From Gemmobacter denitrificans (lineage in GTDB: Bacteria; Pseudomonadota; Alphaproteobacteria; Rhodobacterales; Rhodobacteraceae), in assembly GCF_036964905.1 (NCBI RefSeq), contig NZ_JBALHR010000014.1, positions 1 to 64,000 of the forward strand: a stretch of 64,000 bases of DNA, in the 5' to 3' direction. A model generated the notes under the pieces. The model saw only the letters and a program-made list of their open reading frames with translations. It did not search any database and was not told where the DNA came from. Of this stretch, positions 50,495 to 59,180 are shown piece by piece (position 1 is the stretch's first letter; each line of letters starts with the position of its first letter). Position numbers and translations under genes: made by a program.

Positions 50495-51586
50495 ATGCCC
50501 CAGACCGGGATTCCCTTCCACTTCTTCCGCGGCGGCACCTCGCGCGGGCCTTACTTCCGCCGCGACGCCCTGCCGCAAGACCGCGAAACGCTTGCCCGCG
50601 TTCTGGTCGCGGGCCTTGGGTCGGGGCACCGGCTGAACATCGACGGCATCGGCGGCGGGGCTGCCGTCACCACCAAGGTCGCGATGCTGTCGCGGTCGGA
50701 AACCCCCGGCTGCGATATCGACTATTTCTTCGCCCAGGTCAGCGTCGAGGATGGTCTGGTCGATTTCAAACCGACCTGTGGCAATATCCTGTCGGGTGTG
50801 GGGCCCGCCGCGCTGGAAATGGGCCTGATCGCGCCCCAGGGCGATGTGACGCGCATCCGCATCCGTTCGGTCAATACCGAAGCCCGGGTCGAGGCCGTGG
50901 TGCAGACCCCGGGCGGGCGCGTCGAATATGCCGGAAGTTCGATGATCGACGGCGTTCCCGGCACGGCGGCCCCGGTCTATCTGAACTTCATGGATGTGGT
51001 CGGATCGGCCACCGGGGCGCTTTTACCCACCGGCCTGCTGCGCGATGTGATCGACGGGATCGAGATCACCTGCATGGATGTCGCCATGCCCATCGCCATC
51101 GCCCGCGCCGCCGATTTCGGCCTGACCGGCCATGAAACGGTCGAGGATCTGGATGCCAACCGCGATTTCTACGCCCGGATGGAACCGATCCGGCGCGAAG
51201 CCGGGCGGCGCATGGGTCTGGGCGATGTGTCGAAATCCGTCACGCCCAAATTCGCCCTGCTGTCCCCGCCCCGCGCCGGTGGCACGATTGCCGCGCGCTA
51301 TTTCATGCCGTGGAACTGCCACCCGACCATGGCGGTCACCGGCGCGCAATGTCTGGCCTCTTGCGTGCTGACGCCCGGCACGGTGGCCGAGGGGCTGTTC
51401 ACCCCGCCCGAAGGCAGGCCCGCGCTGGTTCTGATCGAACATCCCGGCGGGGTCATCGATGTGACGGTCGATTATGAAGACGGCCCCGACGGGTTCATGC
51501 TGAAATCGGCGGGGCTTCTGCGCACGGCCCGGCTTCTGGCGCGCGGCGAACTCATGGTGCCCGCCGAGATATGGGATGGCAAATGA
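50495..51586 (+). CDS. PrpF-family isomerase (aconitate/oxalomesaconate type)
   Basis: A 363-residue protein of the PrpF/4-oxalomesaconate tautomerase family. It opens PFHFFRGGTSRGPYFRRDALP and has PTCGNILSGVGPAALEMGLI, where Cys-containing loops bracket the active site. PrpF isomerises the double bond of 2-methyl-aconitate or trans-aconitate. With the neighbouring dehydrogenase it could feed an unsaturated tricarboxylate into the citric acid cycle. Its stop overlaps the next gene by 4 bases, so translation is coupled. Confidence 0.87.
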   Translation: MPQTGIPFHFFRGGTSRGPYFRRDALPQDRETLARVLVAGLGSGHRLNIDGIGGGAAVTTKVAMLSRSETPGCDIDYFFAQVSVEDGLVDFKPTCGNILSGVGPAALEMGLIAPQGDVTRIRIRSVNTEARVEAVVQTPGGRVEYAGSSMIDGVPGTAAPVYLNFMDVVGSATGALLPTGLLRDVIDGIEITCMDVAMPIAIARAADFGLTGHETVEDLDANRDFYARMEPIRREAGRRMGLGDVSKSVTPKFALLSPPRAGGTIAARYFMPWNCHPTMAVTGAQCLASCVLTPGTVAEGLFTPPEGRPALVLIEHPGGVIDVTVDYEDGPDGFMLKSAGLLRTARLLARGELMVPAEIWDGK

Positions 51587-52566
51587 AGGTTCACATTCTG
51601 GACGACTGGTTCGACACGTTGCGCGACCTGCCTTGTTTCGCCCGGCTCGCCGGGCATGAGGTGACAGTCTGGACCGATCACGAACCCGATCCCGCCCGGC
51701 TGGCCCAACGTCTGGCAGGGGCCGAGGCGCTGGTTCTGTTCCGCGAACGCACCCGGATCGGGGCCGATCTGCTGGACCGGCTGCCCGATCTGCGCCTGAT
51801 CAGCCAGCGCAGCGTCTATCCGCATGTGGATGTGCCCGCCTGCAACCGCAACGGCGTGCTTTTGTGCTCCAACATGCATGCCGATACGCCCTCATATGCC
51901 GCGGCCGAACTGACGCTGGCGCTGATGCTGGCCAGCTTTCGCCAGATCCCGCAGCAGGTTGCGGCGATCCGTCAGGGCGATTGGCAGATGGGCGTGGGCC
52001 GCAGCCTGCGCGGGCGTCGCCTTGGCCTGTACGGCTATGGCCGGATTGCACGGGCTGTCGAAACCTATGCCACGGCGCTTGGCATGGATGTGCAGTGGTG
52101 GGCCTCTGAGGCCGGGCGCGCGCGGGCACTGGCCGATGGCAGGACGCTCGCCCCCGACCGCGCGGCCTTCTTCGCCACATCCGATATCGTCAGCCTGCAT
52201 GTGCGGCTGAACCCGGCCACCCGCGGCATCATCACCGCCGCCGATCTGGCCGCCATGCGCCCGCGCAGCCTGCTGGTGAACACCTCCCGTTCAGGCCTCA
52301 TCGCGCCGGGGGTGCTGGAGGCCGAAATCGCCCGCAACCATATCCTTGCCGCCGTCGATGTCTTTGACGCCGAACCGCTGCGCGATCCCGGCCATCCGCT
52401 GCTGACCCATCCGAACGTCCTGCCCACGCCCCATATCGGCTATGTCACCGAAGACGAATTCGACCTGCAATTCGCCGACATCTTCGATCAGATCAACGCC
52501 TATGCCGCAGGCGCCCCCATCCACATGATCAACCCCGAAACCTGGGAGAACCGCCACGCGCGCTGA
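51583..52566 (+). CDS. D-2-hydroxyacid dehydrogenase family protein
   Basis: A 327-residue enzyme with the two-lobed fold of D-isomer-specific dehydrogenases. The nucleotide motif is GRRLGLYGYGRIARAVE, the catalytic Arg is in SLHVRLN, a Glu lies in VDVFDAEPL and the His in PTPHIGYVT. It overlaps the PrpF-type gene and is the last gene of this operon. It may reduce a 2-keto acid (or oxidise a 2-hydroxy acid) formed in the pathway. The substrate is unknown. Confidence 0.9.
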   Translation: MKVHILDDWFDTLRDLPCFARLAGHEVTVWTDHEPDPARLAQRLAGAEALVLFRERTRIGADLLDRLPDLRLISQRSVYPHVDVPACNRNGVLLCSNMHADTPSYAAAELTLALMLASFRQIPQQVAAIRQGDWQMGVGRSLRGRRLGLYGYGRIARAVETYATALGMDVQWWASEAGRARALADGRTLAPDRAAFFATSDIVSLHVRLNPATRGIITAADLAAMRPRSLLVNTSRSGLIAPGVLEAEIARNHILAAVDVFDAEPLRDPGHPLLTHPNVLPTPHIGYVTEDEFDLQFADIFDQINAYAAGAPIHMINPETWENRHAR

Positions 52567-52719
52567 ACGCCCCGGACAGGCGGCCCGATGACAGTCTTGG
52601 CCCGCCCAGATTGCCCATTTCTGTCTGATGCGAGATGCGCGCGCGCGTCGCAGAAACGAGGTTTCTTGCACACTTGTAGGGCCATGGGGCTGCAACCTGC
52701 AATTTGGCCGATTGGCCTT

Positions 52720-53223
52720 TCACGGCCAGATACTGGCAGCCCCAGCGACCGGCAGTTTCGACCTCAGAGCACTCAGCGCAATCAGATGAACACTCTCTGT
52801 TGGCGCGGCGCAAAGATCGCTGATGACGGTGACCTTGAACCGTTTCGCCGCCTCGGACATTGCCGTGAACGCGACGCAGTTTTGCGTCATCATTCCACAG
52901 ATCAGCAATTCGGTCACGCCATCGAGATGGTCATCGAGATCGGTTTCCTGAAACGAATCTGCAAACCTCTTGGTCACGACAGGCGCGTCGCCAGCCGCGG
53001 CCAAGACTGCGGGGCGCACCGCAATGCCGTTGCCTGTCGCTGCGAAAAGTCCGCTCTGTGCATCTGAAACATGGCGCACCAGCACGATACGATCGCCAGC
53101 GCGCTTTGCTTGGGCAATCGCTGCCACGACGGCAGTCTCCACCTCATCAGCGCGGTGCAAAGGTAATGCGCCGCCAGCAAAATAGTCCTGTTGAACATCA
53201 ATTATCAGAAGTGCTCGGGTCAT
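52720..53223 (-). CDS. Isochorismatase-family hydrolase (nicotinamidase-like)
   Basis: A 167-residue cysteine hydrolase. The catalytic triad is visible: Asp in LIIDVQQDYF, Lys in VTKRFADSF and Cys in MMTQNCVAFT. Such enzymes cleave amides or ethers of small molecules such as nicotinamide or N-carbamoyl amines. The start at 53223 begins the conserved protein; the open frame upstream runs through the promoter region and into the divergent regulator. It is divergent from an AraC-type regulator, its probable controller. Base composition here is less GC-rich than the flanking island. Confidence 0.87.
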   Translation of the reverse strand: MTRALLIIDVQQDYFAGGALPLHRADEVETAVVAAIAQAKRAGDRIVLVRHVSDAQSGLFAATGNGIAVRPAVLAAAGDAPVVTKRFADSFQETDLDDHLDGVTELLICGMMTQNCVAFTAMSEAAKRFKVTVISDLCAAPTESVHLIALSALRSKLPVAGAASIWP

Positions 53224-53316
53224 CTCGGGTCTCCATTTTCTGCGATAAAGGCGTCTAGCGCGTTTTGAGACGGGAAAAGAGTGGCCTGATGGCCATTTTG
53301 CATGTGAATCGGGCCA

Positions 53317-54252
53317 ATGCGCATTGCGATTATTGCCTATGATGGCATCAGCCCCTTCATGCTCTCGACACCGCTTGCGGTCTTTGATGAGGCCTGTCCT
53401 GCGCATGATCACAACGTCATCGTCTGTGCGCATGGTGGCCGGATCTCGGCAAAGCATGCTCTTGGCATGACCACGGGTCACAACCTGCAAGATGCGCAAA
53501 CCGCTGATCTGATCATCCTTCCAGGTTGGCGGAATGCAGATGAACCGGTCTTGACTGCCATTGTCGAAGTCTTGGGCGCGGCACATGCGCGTGGTGCAAT
53601 CGTCGCTGGTTTGTGCCTGGGGGCTTATGGCTTGGCCGAGGCGGGCTTGTTGAACGGACGGCGCGCAACAACTCACTGGGCACGGATTGGCGACTTCGGT
53701 ACGCGCTATCCAAAGGTACAGACTGATCCGACGGCCATTTTTGTTGACGAGGGGCAAATACTTACTTCAGCAGGAAACGCGGCGGCGCTGGATTGCTGCC
53801 TGCATCTGCTTGCGCGATTTTCGGGCATGTCGGCAGCCAACAGCGCTGCGCGGTATCTTGTGGTTGCACCGCACCGCAGTGGTGGCCAACCCCAACTGAC
53901 AAAACGCCCGGTCCCTGCGGCGGGTGCCGAAACGAAAGTCGCCGAAATTCTCAATGCTCTTTGGGCCGATCCGACGGGAAATCCCTCCCTTGATGAGCTT
54001 GCAGCACGGTGCGGTGTCAGCCGTCGAACCCTTACGCGGCATATCCGGGCGCGCACAGGTGGGAACCTCAGCGATCTTTTGCGCCATGCAAGGATCGCCC
54101 GCGCGCAGGATGCCTTGTTGGGAGCAGCGCAAGGGATTGACCGAATAGCAGCGCATTCTGGCTTTCCTGACCCGCAATCCATGCGCGCGGCATTTCGCCA
54201 AGAACTCGGAATGACCCCAACCCAGTGGCGCGCCCGACAGAGATTGGGTTGA
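53317..54252 (+). CDS. AraC-type regulator with DJ-1/PfpI-like domain
   Basis: A 311-residue regulator of the GATase1-like (FtrA/ArgR-type) subgroup. Residues 1-180 are a DJ-1/PfpI-like domain (IAYDGISPFMLSTPLAVFDEA) with the elbow Cys in VAGLCLGAYGLAEAG. The C-terminal 90 residues are the double helix-turn-helix (LDELAARCGVSRRTLTRHIRARTGG and DRIAAHSGFPDPQSMRAAFRQELGMTPTQWR). It is divergent from the isochorismatase gene, about 90 bases apart, and very likely regulates it. Confidence 0.9.
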   Translation: MRIAIIAYDGISPFMLSTPLAVFDEACPAHDHNVIVCAHGGRISAKHALGMTTGHNLQDAQTADLIILPGWRNADEPVLTAIVEVLGAAHARGAIVAGLCLGAYGLAEAGLLNGRRATTHWARIGDFGTRYPKVQTDPTAIFVDEGQILTSAGNAAALDCCLHLLARFSGMSAANSAARYLVVAPHRSGGQPQLTKRPVPAAGAETKVAEILNALWADPTGNPSLDELAARCGVSRRTLTRHIRARTGGNLSDLLRHARIARAQDALLGAAQGIDRIAAHSGFPDPQSMRAAFRQELGMTPTQWRARQRLG

Positions 54253-54408
54253 GCGGAAATAGCTCAGCGCTTCGACACAAGACCCTGAAATTGCCCGCGT
54301 TGAACGGTTTGCCGCACCGGACCTCGCGCGCTTGCTTCGAGGGGCTGAAATCTCCCCCACAGTTGGCCTTCGTCGATCCTCTCGGCACCTTGCCACGGGC
54401 ACAGGGCT

Positions 54409-55446
54409 CTAACGCCTCTGACCCACCCCCATCAGCCGGGCGGCCACCGGCGCGCCAAGGATCACCACCACCATCCGCGTGATGTGGTGCAGGATGACAA
54501 AGCCCAGATCCGCCCCCGCAACCAGCGCCAGCACGGTCATTTCGGCCTGCCCGCCCGGGGCAAAGGCCAGAAACCCCTCCACCGGCTGTGCAAGCCCGGT
54601 CAATGTGACCACTTCGGTAAAGATCGCCGCCAGCACCGCCAGCACCATGACAAAGGCCAGCCCCGACAGGATGAAACTACGCAATTCCCGCAGGGTCACG
54701 CCCACATATTGCACGCCGATCCCGATCCCGATGAACAGCTGTGCCGCCAGGATCGCCTCGGCCGGCGGGCGGGTATGGATCAGCCCGCCCAGCGACAGCG
54801 CCGTGGTCAGGATCATCGGCCCGAGGATGGAGGCCCCGAACAGCCCGATCCGCTCCGCCCCCTTCCAGCCGATCAGCGCCGCCCCGGCCAGCAGGGCCAG
54901 CTCCGCCACCGGCAGATCGCGCATCGGCGCCCCCACCGCCCCGGTCAGCGCAGCGCCGTAAAGCCCGGTCAGGATCAGCGGCGCTAGGGTCACGATGATC
55001 AGCACCCGCGACGCATGGATCAGCGCCAGCGCCCGGGCATCGCCCCCCGCCTCTGCGCCAAAGCTGACCATGTCCTGCAACCCGCCCGGCATGGCGGCAT
55101 ACCAGGCTGTCACCGGATCATAGCCCAGACGGCGAAAGAACGGGAACCCCACCAACCCGATGATCACCACATAGACCGGCACCAGCGCCACGCTGCCCGC
55201 CATCTGCGGGATCCGCCCGATCACCTCGGGCGTGATGGAGGCCCCGATCGCCACGCCCAGAACCGTGCGCGCCAGCGTCGAAATCGCGCCCATCCCCTTC
55301 AGCGGTGCCCCGGCCAGCGCGGCCAGCAGGCAGGCCCCCATCGGCCCGAACAGAAAGGGCAGCGGCAGAGCCAGGGCCCAGGCCCCCCCTGCCCCGGCCA
55401 GGGCCAGCAGCAGCGTGGCCACACGATTGCGCATCTGCGACGGCAT
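54409..55446 (-). CDS. AbrB-family permease
   Basis: A 345-residue inner-membrane protein made of two similar halves, each with several helices and a Gly-rich loop (FLFGPMGACLLAAL near residue 30; LFGASILGPMILTTALSLGG in the second half), matching the AbrB (ammonia monooxygenase-associated, YndM-type) family. The ATG at 55446 starts the conserved part; the long frame upstream runs antisense to the GntR gene and is spurious. It is divergent from gntR-tcuA-tcuB and shares their operator region, so it may transport the tricarboxylate used by TcuAB. Confidence 0.85.
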   Translation of the reverse strand: MPSQMRNRVATLLLALAGAGGAWALALPLPFLFGPMGACLLAALAGAPLKGMGAISTLARTVLGVAIGASITPEVIGRIPQMAGSVALVPVYVVIIGLVGFPFFRRLGYDPVTAWYAAMPGGLQDMVSFGAEAGGDARALALIHASRVLIIVTLAPLILTGLYGAALTGAVGAPMRDLPVAELALLAGAALIGWKGAERIGLFGASILGPMILTTALSLGGLIHTRPPAEAILAAQLFIGIGIGVQYVGVTLRELRSFILSGLAFVMVLAVLAAIFTEVVTLTGLAQPVEGFLAFAPGGQAEMTVLALVAGADLGFVILHHITRMVVVILGAPVAARLMGVGQRR

Positions 55447-55473
55447 GTCCTGACTCCTTGCCAAGCGTTGTAT

Positions 55474-55491
55474 CCAACTGTATACAGCTGG
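55474..55491. promoter_or_regulatory. Probable GntR operator between the permease and gntR
   Basis: CCAACTGTATACAGCTGG contains the perfect palindrome CTGTATACAG, extended to 18 bases with one mismatched pair, and to 26 bases with two. It lies in the 72-base gap between the divergent permease and regulator genes. The length and TA-rich centre fit FadR-type GntR sites. Binding is inferred. Confidence 0.6.
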
Positions 55492-55518
55492 ACACATGAA
55501 TCGCAAGAGAGTCGTCAG

Positions 55519-56187
55519 ATGGCCGAAGACAGCGAACTTCCCCAGGGTCAAAGCGCCTATCGGCGGCTGCTGGACGAGATCCGCAACGGCACCCTGCCAC
55601 CCGGCACCCGCCTGCGCGAAACCGACCTGGCCGAACGGCTTGGCATCAGCCGTACCCCGGTGCGCGAAGCCATCCGCCAGCTGGAGGCTGACGGTCTGGT
55701 CGCCCATCTGCCCCGTCAGGGGGCCACGATCCGCAGCCTCGATCATGCCGAAGTGGTCGAACTCTATGAAATGCGGGCCGTGCTGGAAGGCACGGCGGCC
55801 CGGCTGGCGGCCCGCGCGGCATCCGACATCGAACTGGCCGAACTGGCCGCGCTGAATGCCGATCTGGCCCGCGCCCCCGCAGGCCCGCAAGCGCGCGAGG
55901 TAAACCGCCAGTTTCACCGCATGCTGCTGGAGGCCGCGCGCAACCGCTTCCTGCTGAAATCCATGAGCGCGCTGCAAAAGACCCTGCTGATCCTTGGCCC
56001 GACCACCCTGGCCGATCCGCTGCGCGCCAGCGCCGCCGTGGCCGAACATGCCGACATTCTGGCCGCCCTGCAGGCCCGCGATGGCGCGGCGGCCGAAACT
56101 GCCATGCGCAGCCATGTCGATGCCGCGCTGTCCGCCCGCATCCGGGGCATGCGTGACCGCGAACTCCCGATGGAGGATGACCTGTGA
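55519..56187 (+). CDS. tcuR: GntR-family transcriptional regulator (FadR/FCD type)
   Basis: A 222-residue regulator. The winged helix-turn-helix (LRETDLAERLGISRTPVREAIRQLEADGLVAHLPRQGATI) is followed by an FCD ligand-binding domain of alpha helices with the typical YEMRAVLEGTAARLAA, NRQFHRMLLEAA and VAEHADILAALQARD (metal-binding Asp/His pattern). It overlaps tcuA by 4 bases. Salmonella uses the LysR-type TcuR for this pathway, so the symbol only marks the role: it probably controls tcuAB and the divergent permease through the palindrome at 55474-55491. Confidence 0.8.
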   Translation: MAEDSELPQGQSAYRRLLDEIRNGTLPPGTRLRETDLAERLGISRTPVREAIRQLEADGLVAHLPRQGATIRSLDHAEVVELYEMRAVLEGTAARLAARAASDIELAELAALNADLARAPAGPQAREVNRQFHRMLLEAARNRFLLKSMSALQKTLLILGPTTLADPLRASAAVAEHADILAALQARDGAAAETAMRSHVDAALSARIRGMRDRELPMEDDL

Positions 56188-57575
56188 AAGACTGGCCCGA
56201 AACCTTTGATCTTGCCGTCGTGGGCGGGGGCAATGCCGCGCTTTGCGCCGCCATCACCGCCGCCGAGGCCGGCGCATCGGTGCTGATCCTCGAAGGCGCC
56301 CCCGTCGCCTATCGCGGCGGCAACAGCCGACATACCCGCAACTTCCGCTGCATGCATCGCGGGCCGATGTTCCCGCTGACCGGTGCTTACGAAGAAGACG
56401 AATACCTGCATGATCTGATGCTGGTGACCAAGGGCAAGACCGACGAGGCGCTGGCCCGGCTGGCCATCCGTTCGTCCGAAGACTGCCTGCCCTGGATGCA
56501 GGCCCATGGCGTGCGGTTTCAGCCTTCGCTTTCGGGCACGCTCAGCCTGTCGCGTACCAATGCCTTCTTTCTGGGCGGCGGCAAGGCGTTGGTGAATGCC
56601 TATTACAACACCGCCATCGATCTGGGCGTGAAAATCGCCTACGAGGCGCAGGTGCGCCATGTCCATCTGGAGGGCGACCGCATCACCCATCTGGAGGCCG
56701 AGATCGCAGGCCAGCCCGTCACCCTGCGGGCGCGGGCCTTCGTGCTGGCCTCGGGCGGGTTTCAGGCCGATATCGACTGGCTGGCCCGCGCCTGGGGGCC
56801 TGCCGCGCGCAACTTCCTGATCCGCGGCACGCCATATAACCGCGGGGTCGTGCTGCGCGACATGCTGGATCAGGGGGCCGACAGCGTCGGCGATCCCACC
56901 CAATGCCATGCCGTCGCCATTGATGGCCGCGCCCCGAAATATGATGGCGGCATCGTCACCCGGCTGGATTGCGTGCCCTTTTCCATCGTCGTGAACCGCG
57001 ACGGCGACCGGTTCCATGACGAAGGCGAAGATGTCTGGCCCAAACGCTATGCGATCTGGGGGCGGCTGGTGGCCGCGCAGCCCGATCAGGTGGGCTATGC
57101 CCTGATCGACGCCAAATCCATCGACCTTTTCATGCCTTCGGTCTTTCCCCCCGCAAAGGCCGACAGCATCGAGGATCTGGCCACGCAGCTGGGCCTTGAT
57201 CCGCAGGCCGTCCGCCGCACGGTGGATGGGTTCAACGCCGCCTGCCGCCCCGGCCCGTTCCACCCGACCGAGCTGGACGGCCTGCGCACCGAAGGGCTGA
57301 ACCTGCCGAAAACCAACTGGGCACGGCCGCTCGATACCCCGCCCTTTTACGGCTACCAGCTGCGCCCCGGTGTCACCTTCACCTATCTGGGCCTGAAGGT
57401 GGATGCCCGGGCGCAGGTTCACACCCCTGCCGGGCCGATCCGCAATCTCTGGGCTGCGGGCGAAATCATGGCCGGGTCGATCCTGGGCCAAGGCTATCTG
57501 GCCGGGTTCGGCATGACCATCGGCACGGTTTTCGGACGTATCGCAGGCAAGGAGGCCGCCGCCCATGTCGCTTGA
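56184..57575 (+). CDS. tcuA: Tricarballylate dehydrogenase, FAD subunit
   Basis: A 463-residue flavoprotein of the fumarate-reductase/succinate-dehydrogenase fold. The N-terminus LAVVGGGNAALCAAITAAEAG binds FAD. RGGNSRHTRNFRCMH and the C-terminal LWAAGEIMAGSILGQGYLAGFGMTIGTVFGR match TcuA. It oxidises tricarballylate to cis-aconitate, which enters the citric acid cycle. It overlaps gntR by 4 bases and tcuB by 11 bases, giving a tight operon. Uptake is probably by the divergent permease or the nearby TTT system, since no TcuC homologue is seen. Confidence 0.93.
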   Translation: MKDWPETFDLAVVGGGNAALCAAITAAEAGASVLILEGAPVAYRGGNSRHTRNFRCMHRGPMFPLTGAYEEDEYLHDLMLVTKGKTDEALARLAIRSSEDCLPWMQAHGVRFQPSLSGTLSLSRTNAFFLGGGKALVNAYYNTAIDLGVKIAYEAQVRHVHLEGDRITHLEAEIAGQPVTLRARAFVLASGGFQADIDWLARAWGPAARNFLIRGTPYNRGVVLRDMLDQGADSVGDPTQCHAVAIDGRAPKYDGGIVTRLDCVPFSIVVNRDGDRFHDEGEDVWPKRYAIWGRLVAAQPDQVGYALIDAKSIDLFMPSVFPPAKADSIEDLATQLGLDPQAVRRTVDGFNAACRPGPFHPTELDGLRTEGLNLPKTNWARPLDTPPFYGYQLRPGVTFTYLGLKVDARAQVHTPAGPIRNLWAAGEIMAGSILGQGYLAGFGMTIGTVFGRIAGKEAAAHVA

Positions 57576-58659
57576 TCTTTCCCCGCTGACCGCCAGCCAG
57601 GAAGCCCGCCGCCAGATCGAGATCTGCAATGCCTGCCGCTATTGCGAAGGGTTCTGCGCGGTCTTTCCGGCGATGACCCGGCAAAAATCCTTTGCCGATG
57701 GCGATCTGACGCAACTGGCCAATCTGTGCCACAACTGCCGGGGCTGCTATTACGCCTGCCAATACACCGCCCCGCACGAATTTGCGCTGAACATCCCCGC
57801 CGCGCTGGCCGAGGTGCGGGTGCAAAGCTGGGAACGTCTGGCCCGCCCCCGCGCGCTGGCCCGCCTGTTCCAGACCCATGGCGTTGCGATGGCGGGGCTG
57901 CTGGTGGTGGCGCTGGCCTGGTTCTTCTGGGCGCTGACCGCGCTGCGCCCGGATGCCGGCGCGGGCTTCTATGCCTATCTGGCGCATAACACATTGGTGG
58001 CGATCTTCCTGCCCGCCTTCCTGCTGCCTTTGGCGCTGATGGCCCTGTCGATCCGCGATTACTGGCGCGAAATCGGCGGCGGCCCGGTCCGGCTCGCCCA
58101 TCTGCTGCAGGCGCTGCAGGCGGCCGCGCAGATGAAGAACCTCTCGGGCGGTCACGGGGACGGCTGCAACTTTGAATCCGGCGATCGCTTTTCCGACCGG
58201 CGGCGGATCTTTCATCAGCTGATGATGTATGGCTTCCTGCTGTGCTTTGCCGCCACCTCCAGCGGCACGATCCTGCATTACGCTTTCGGCTGGCAGGCCC
58301 CCTACCCGCTCCTCTCGCTGCCCAAATTGCTGGGCGTTCCGGGCGGTCTGATGATGGTCGCAGGCGCGGCGGGGCTGGCTGTCCTTAAACTGCGCGCCGA
58401 TCCCGCCCTGGGCGCGGCCCGTGTCTGGGGCGGCGAGATGGCCTTCATCCTGCTTCTGGGGGTCGTCGCCCTGACCGGGCTTGCGCTTTATGCCGCCACC
58501 GGAACCGGCCTTGTCGCCCCGCTTCTGGCCCTTCATCTGGCCACGGTGATGGTGCTGTTCCTGCTGCTGCCGTTTTCCAAGATGGTGCATGGCTTCTACC
58601 GCCTCGCCGCTCTTGTGGCCGAGGCAGGCCAGCCCGCCCCGAAAGGCGGCGCCGACTGA
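57565..58659 (+). CDS. tcuB: TcuB, Fe-S membrane protein that re-oxidises TcuA
   Basis: A 364-residue protein. The N-terminal domain has two CxxCxxCxxxC motifs (ICNACRYCEGFCAVFP near residue 22 and LCHNCRGCYYACQYTAP near residue 52), each able to hold a [4Fe-4S] cluster. Several hydrophobic helices follow, with conserved His residues (LIHHQLMMYGF-type and FSKMVHGFYRL) that could hold haem. In Salmonella, TcuB takes electrons from TcuA flavin to the quinone pool. It overlaps tcuA by 11 bases. Confidence 0.92.
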   Translation: MSLDLSPLTASQEARRQIEICNACRYCEGFCAVFPAMTRQKSFADGDLTQLANLCHNCRGCYYACQYTAPHEFALNIPAALAEVRVQSWERLARPRALARLFQTHGVAMAGLLVVALAWFFWALTALRPDAGAGFYAYLAHNTLVAIFLPAFLLPLALMALSIRDYWREIGGGPVRLAHLLQALQAAAQMKNLSGGHGDGCNFESGDRFSDRRRIFHQLMMYGFLLCFAATSSGTILHYAFGWQAPYPLLSLPKLLGVPGGLMMVAGAAGLAVLKLRADPALGAARVWGGEMAFILLLGVVALTGLALYAATGTGLVAPLLALHLATVMVLFLLLPFSKMVHGFYRLAALVAEAGQPAPKGGAD

Positions 58660-58720
58660 TCGGGCCACATATGCAGGATTTGGCATTTGCCACTTTCCTC
58701 TGAAATGGTATTGCAAGGTC

Positions 58721-59110
58721 ATGCGTTACGCTCTGGCCCAGTTCTGCGCGCGGATCGCGCTGGTCCTGCTGGTGGCATTCAGCCTCCTGCTGTCGGGCTT
58801 TGCGCATCGCCCGGCCCTGATGGCCGGGCCGATGGCCCAACCCGCCCCTGCACAAGCCGCCTATCTGGCAGACATGGGCCTGACGCTGGCCGATCTTTGT
58901 GTCGAACCCGGCGCTGCCGGGGATGACATGGCCACCGGCGATTGCCCCGCCTGCCATCTGGCCGGGTCGATCCTTCTGCCCCAACCCGTCGCCCATGGTG
59001 CCGATATCGAGCTGCGCAGCGCCGCCGCCATCCTTGTTCCGGCGCAGACGCGGGGTCTGGGGCGCAGCACCAATCCGGCAACACCCGTCCGCGCGCCCCC
59101 TCTGGCCTGA
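58721..59110 (+). CDS. DUF2946-like small membrane or secreted protein
   Basis: A 129-residue protein. A hydrophobic N-terminus (IALVLLVAFSLLLSG) acts as signal or anchor. The middle contains CVEPGAAGDD and the paired-Cys motif CPACHLAG, which together with the length resembles DUF2946 proteins often found by copper genes. The CPACH could instead be a haem c site, but no other c-type signature is present. It is upstream of the MbnP/MbnH pair and is probably part of the same copper-related unit. Weaker alternatives upstream of 58721 lack a ribosome site. Confidence 0.65.
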   Translation: MRYALAQFCARIALVLLVAFSLLLSGFAHRPALMAGPMAQPAPAQAAYLADMGLTLADLCVEPGAAGDDMATGDCPACHLAGSILLPQPVAHGADIELRSAAAILVPAQTRGLGRSTNPATPVRAPPLA

Positions 59111-59180
59111 TCACCCCATCTTCACCGATCAATCCAGACTGCCACGCGCCAATGCGCTGGCACACCCAAGGGGTAAACTC

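Noticed and set aside
55914..57629. Long minus-strand open frame opposite tcuA
   Set aside because: Antisense shadow of tcuA and gntR; no ribosome site or family motif.
58968..58972. CPACH of the small protein as a haem c attachment site
   Set aside because: The CxxCH pattern is present, but the protein has no other cytochrome features and resembles DUF2946; recorded only as an alternative.
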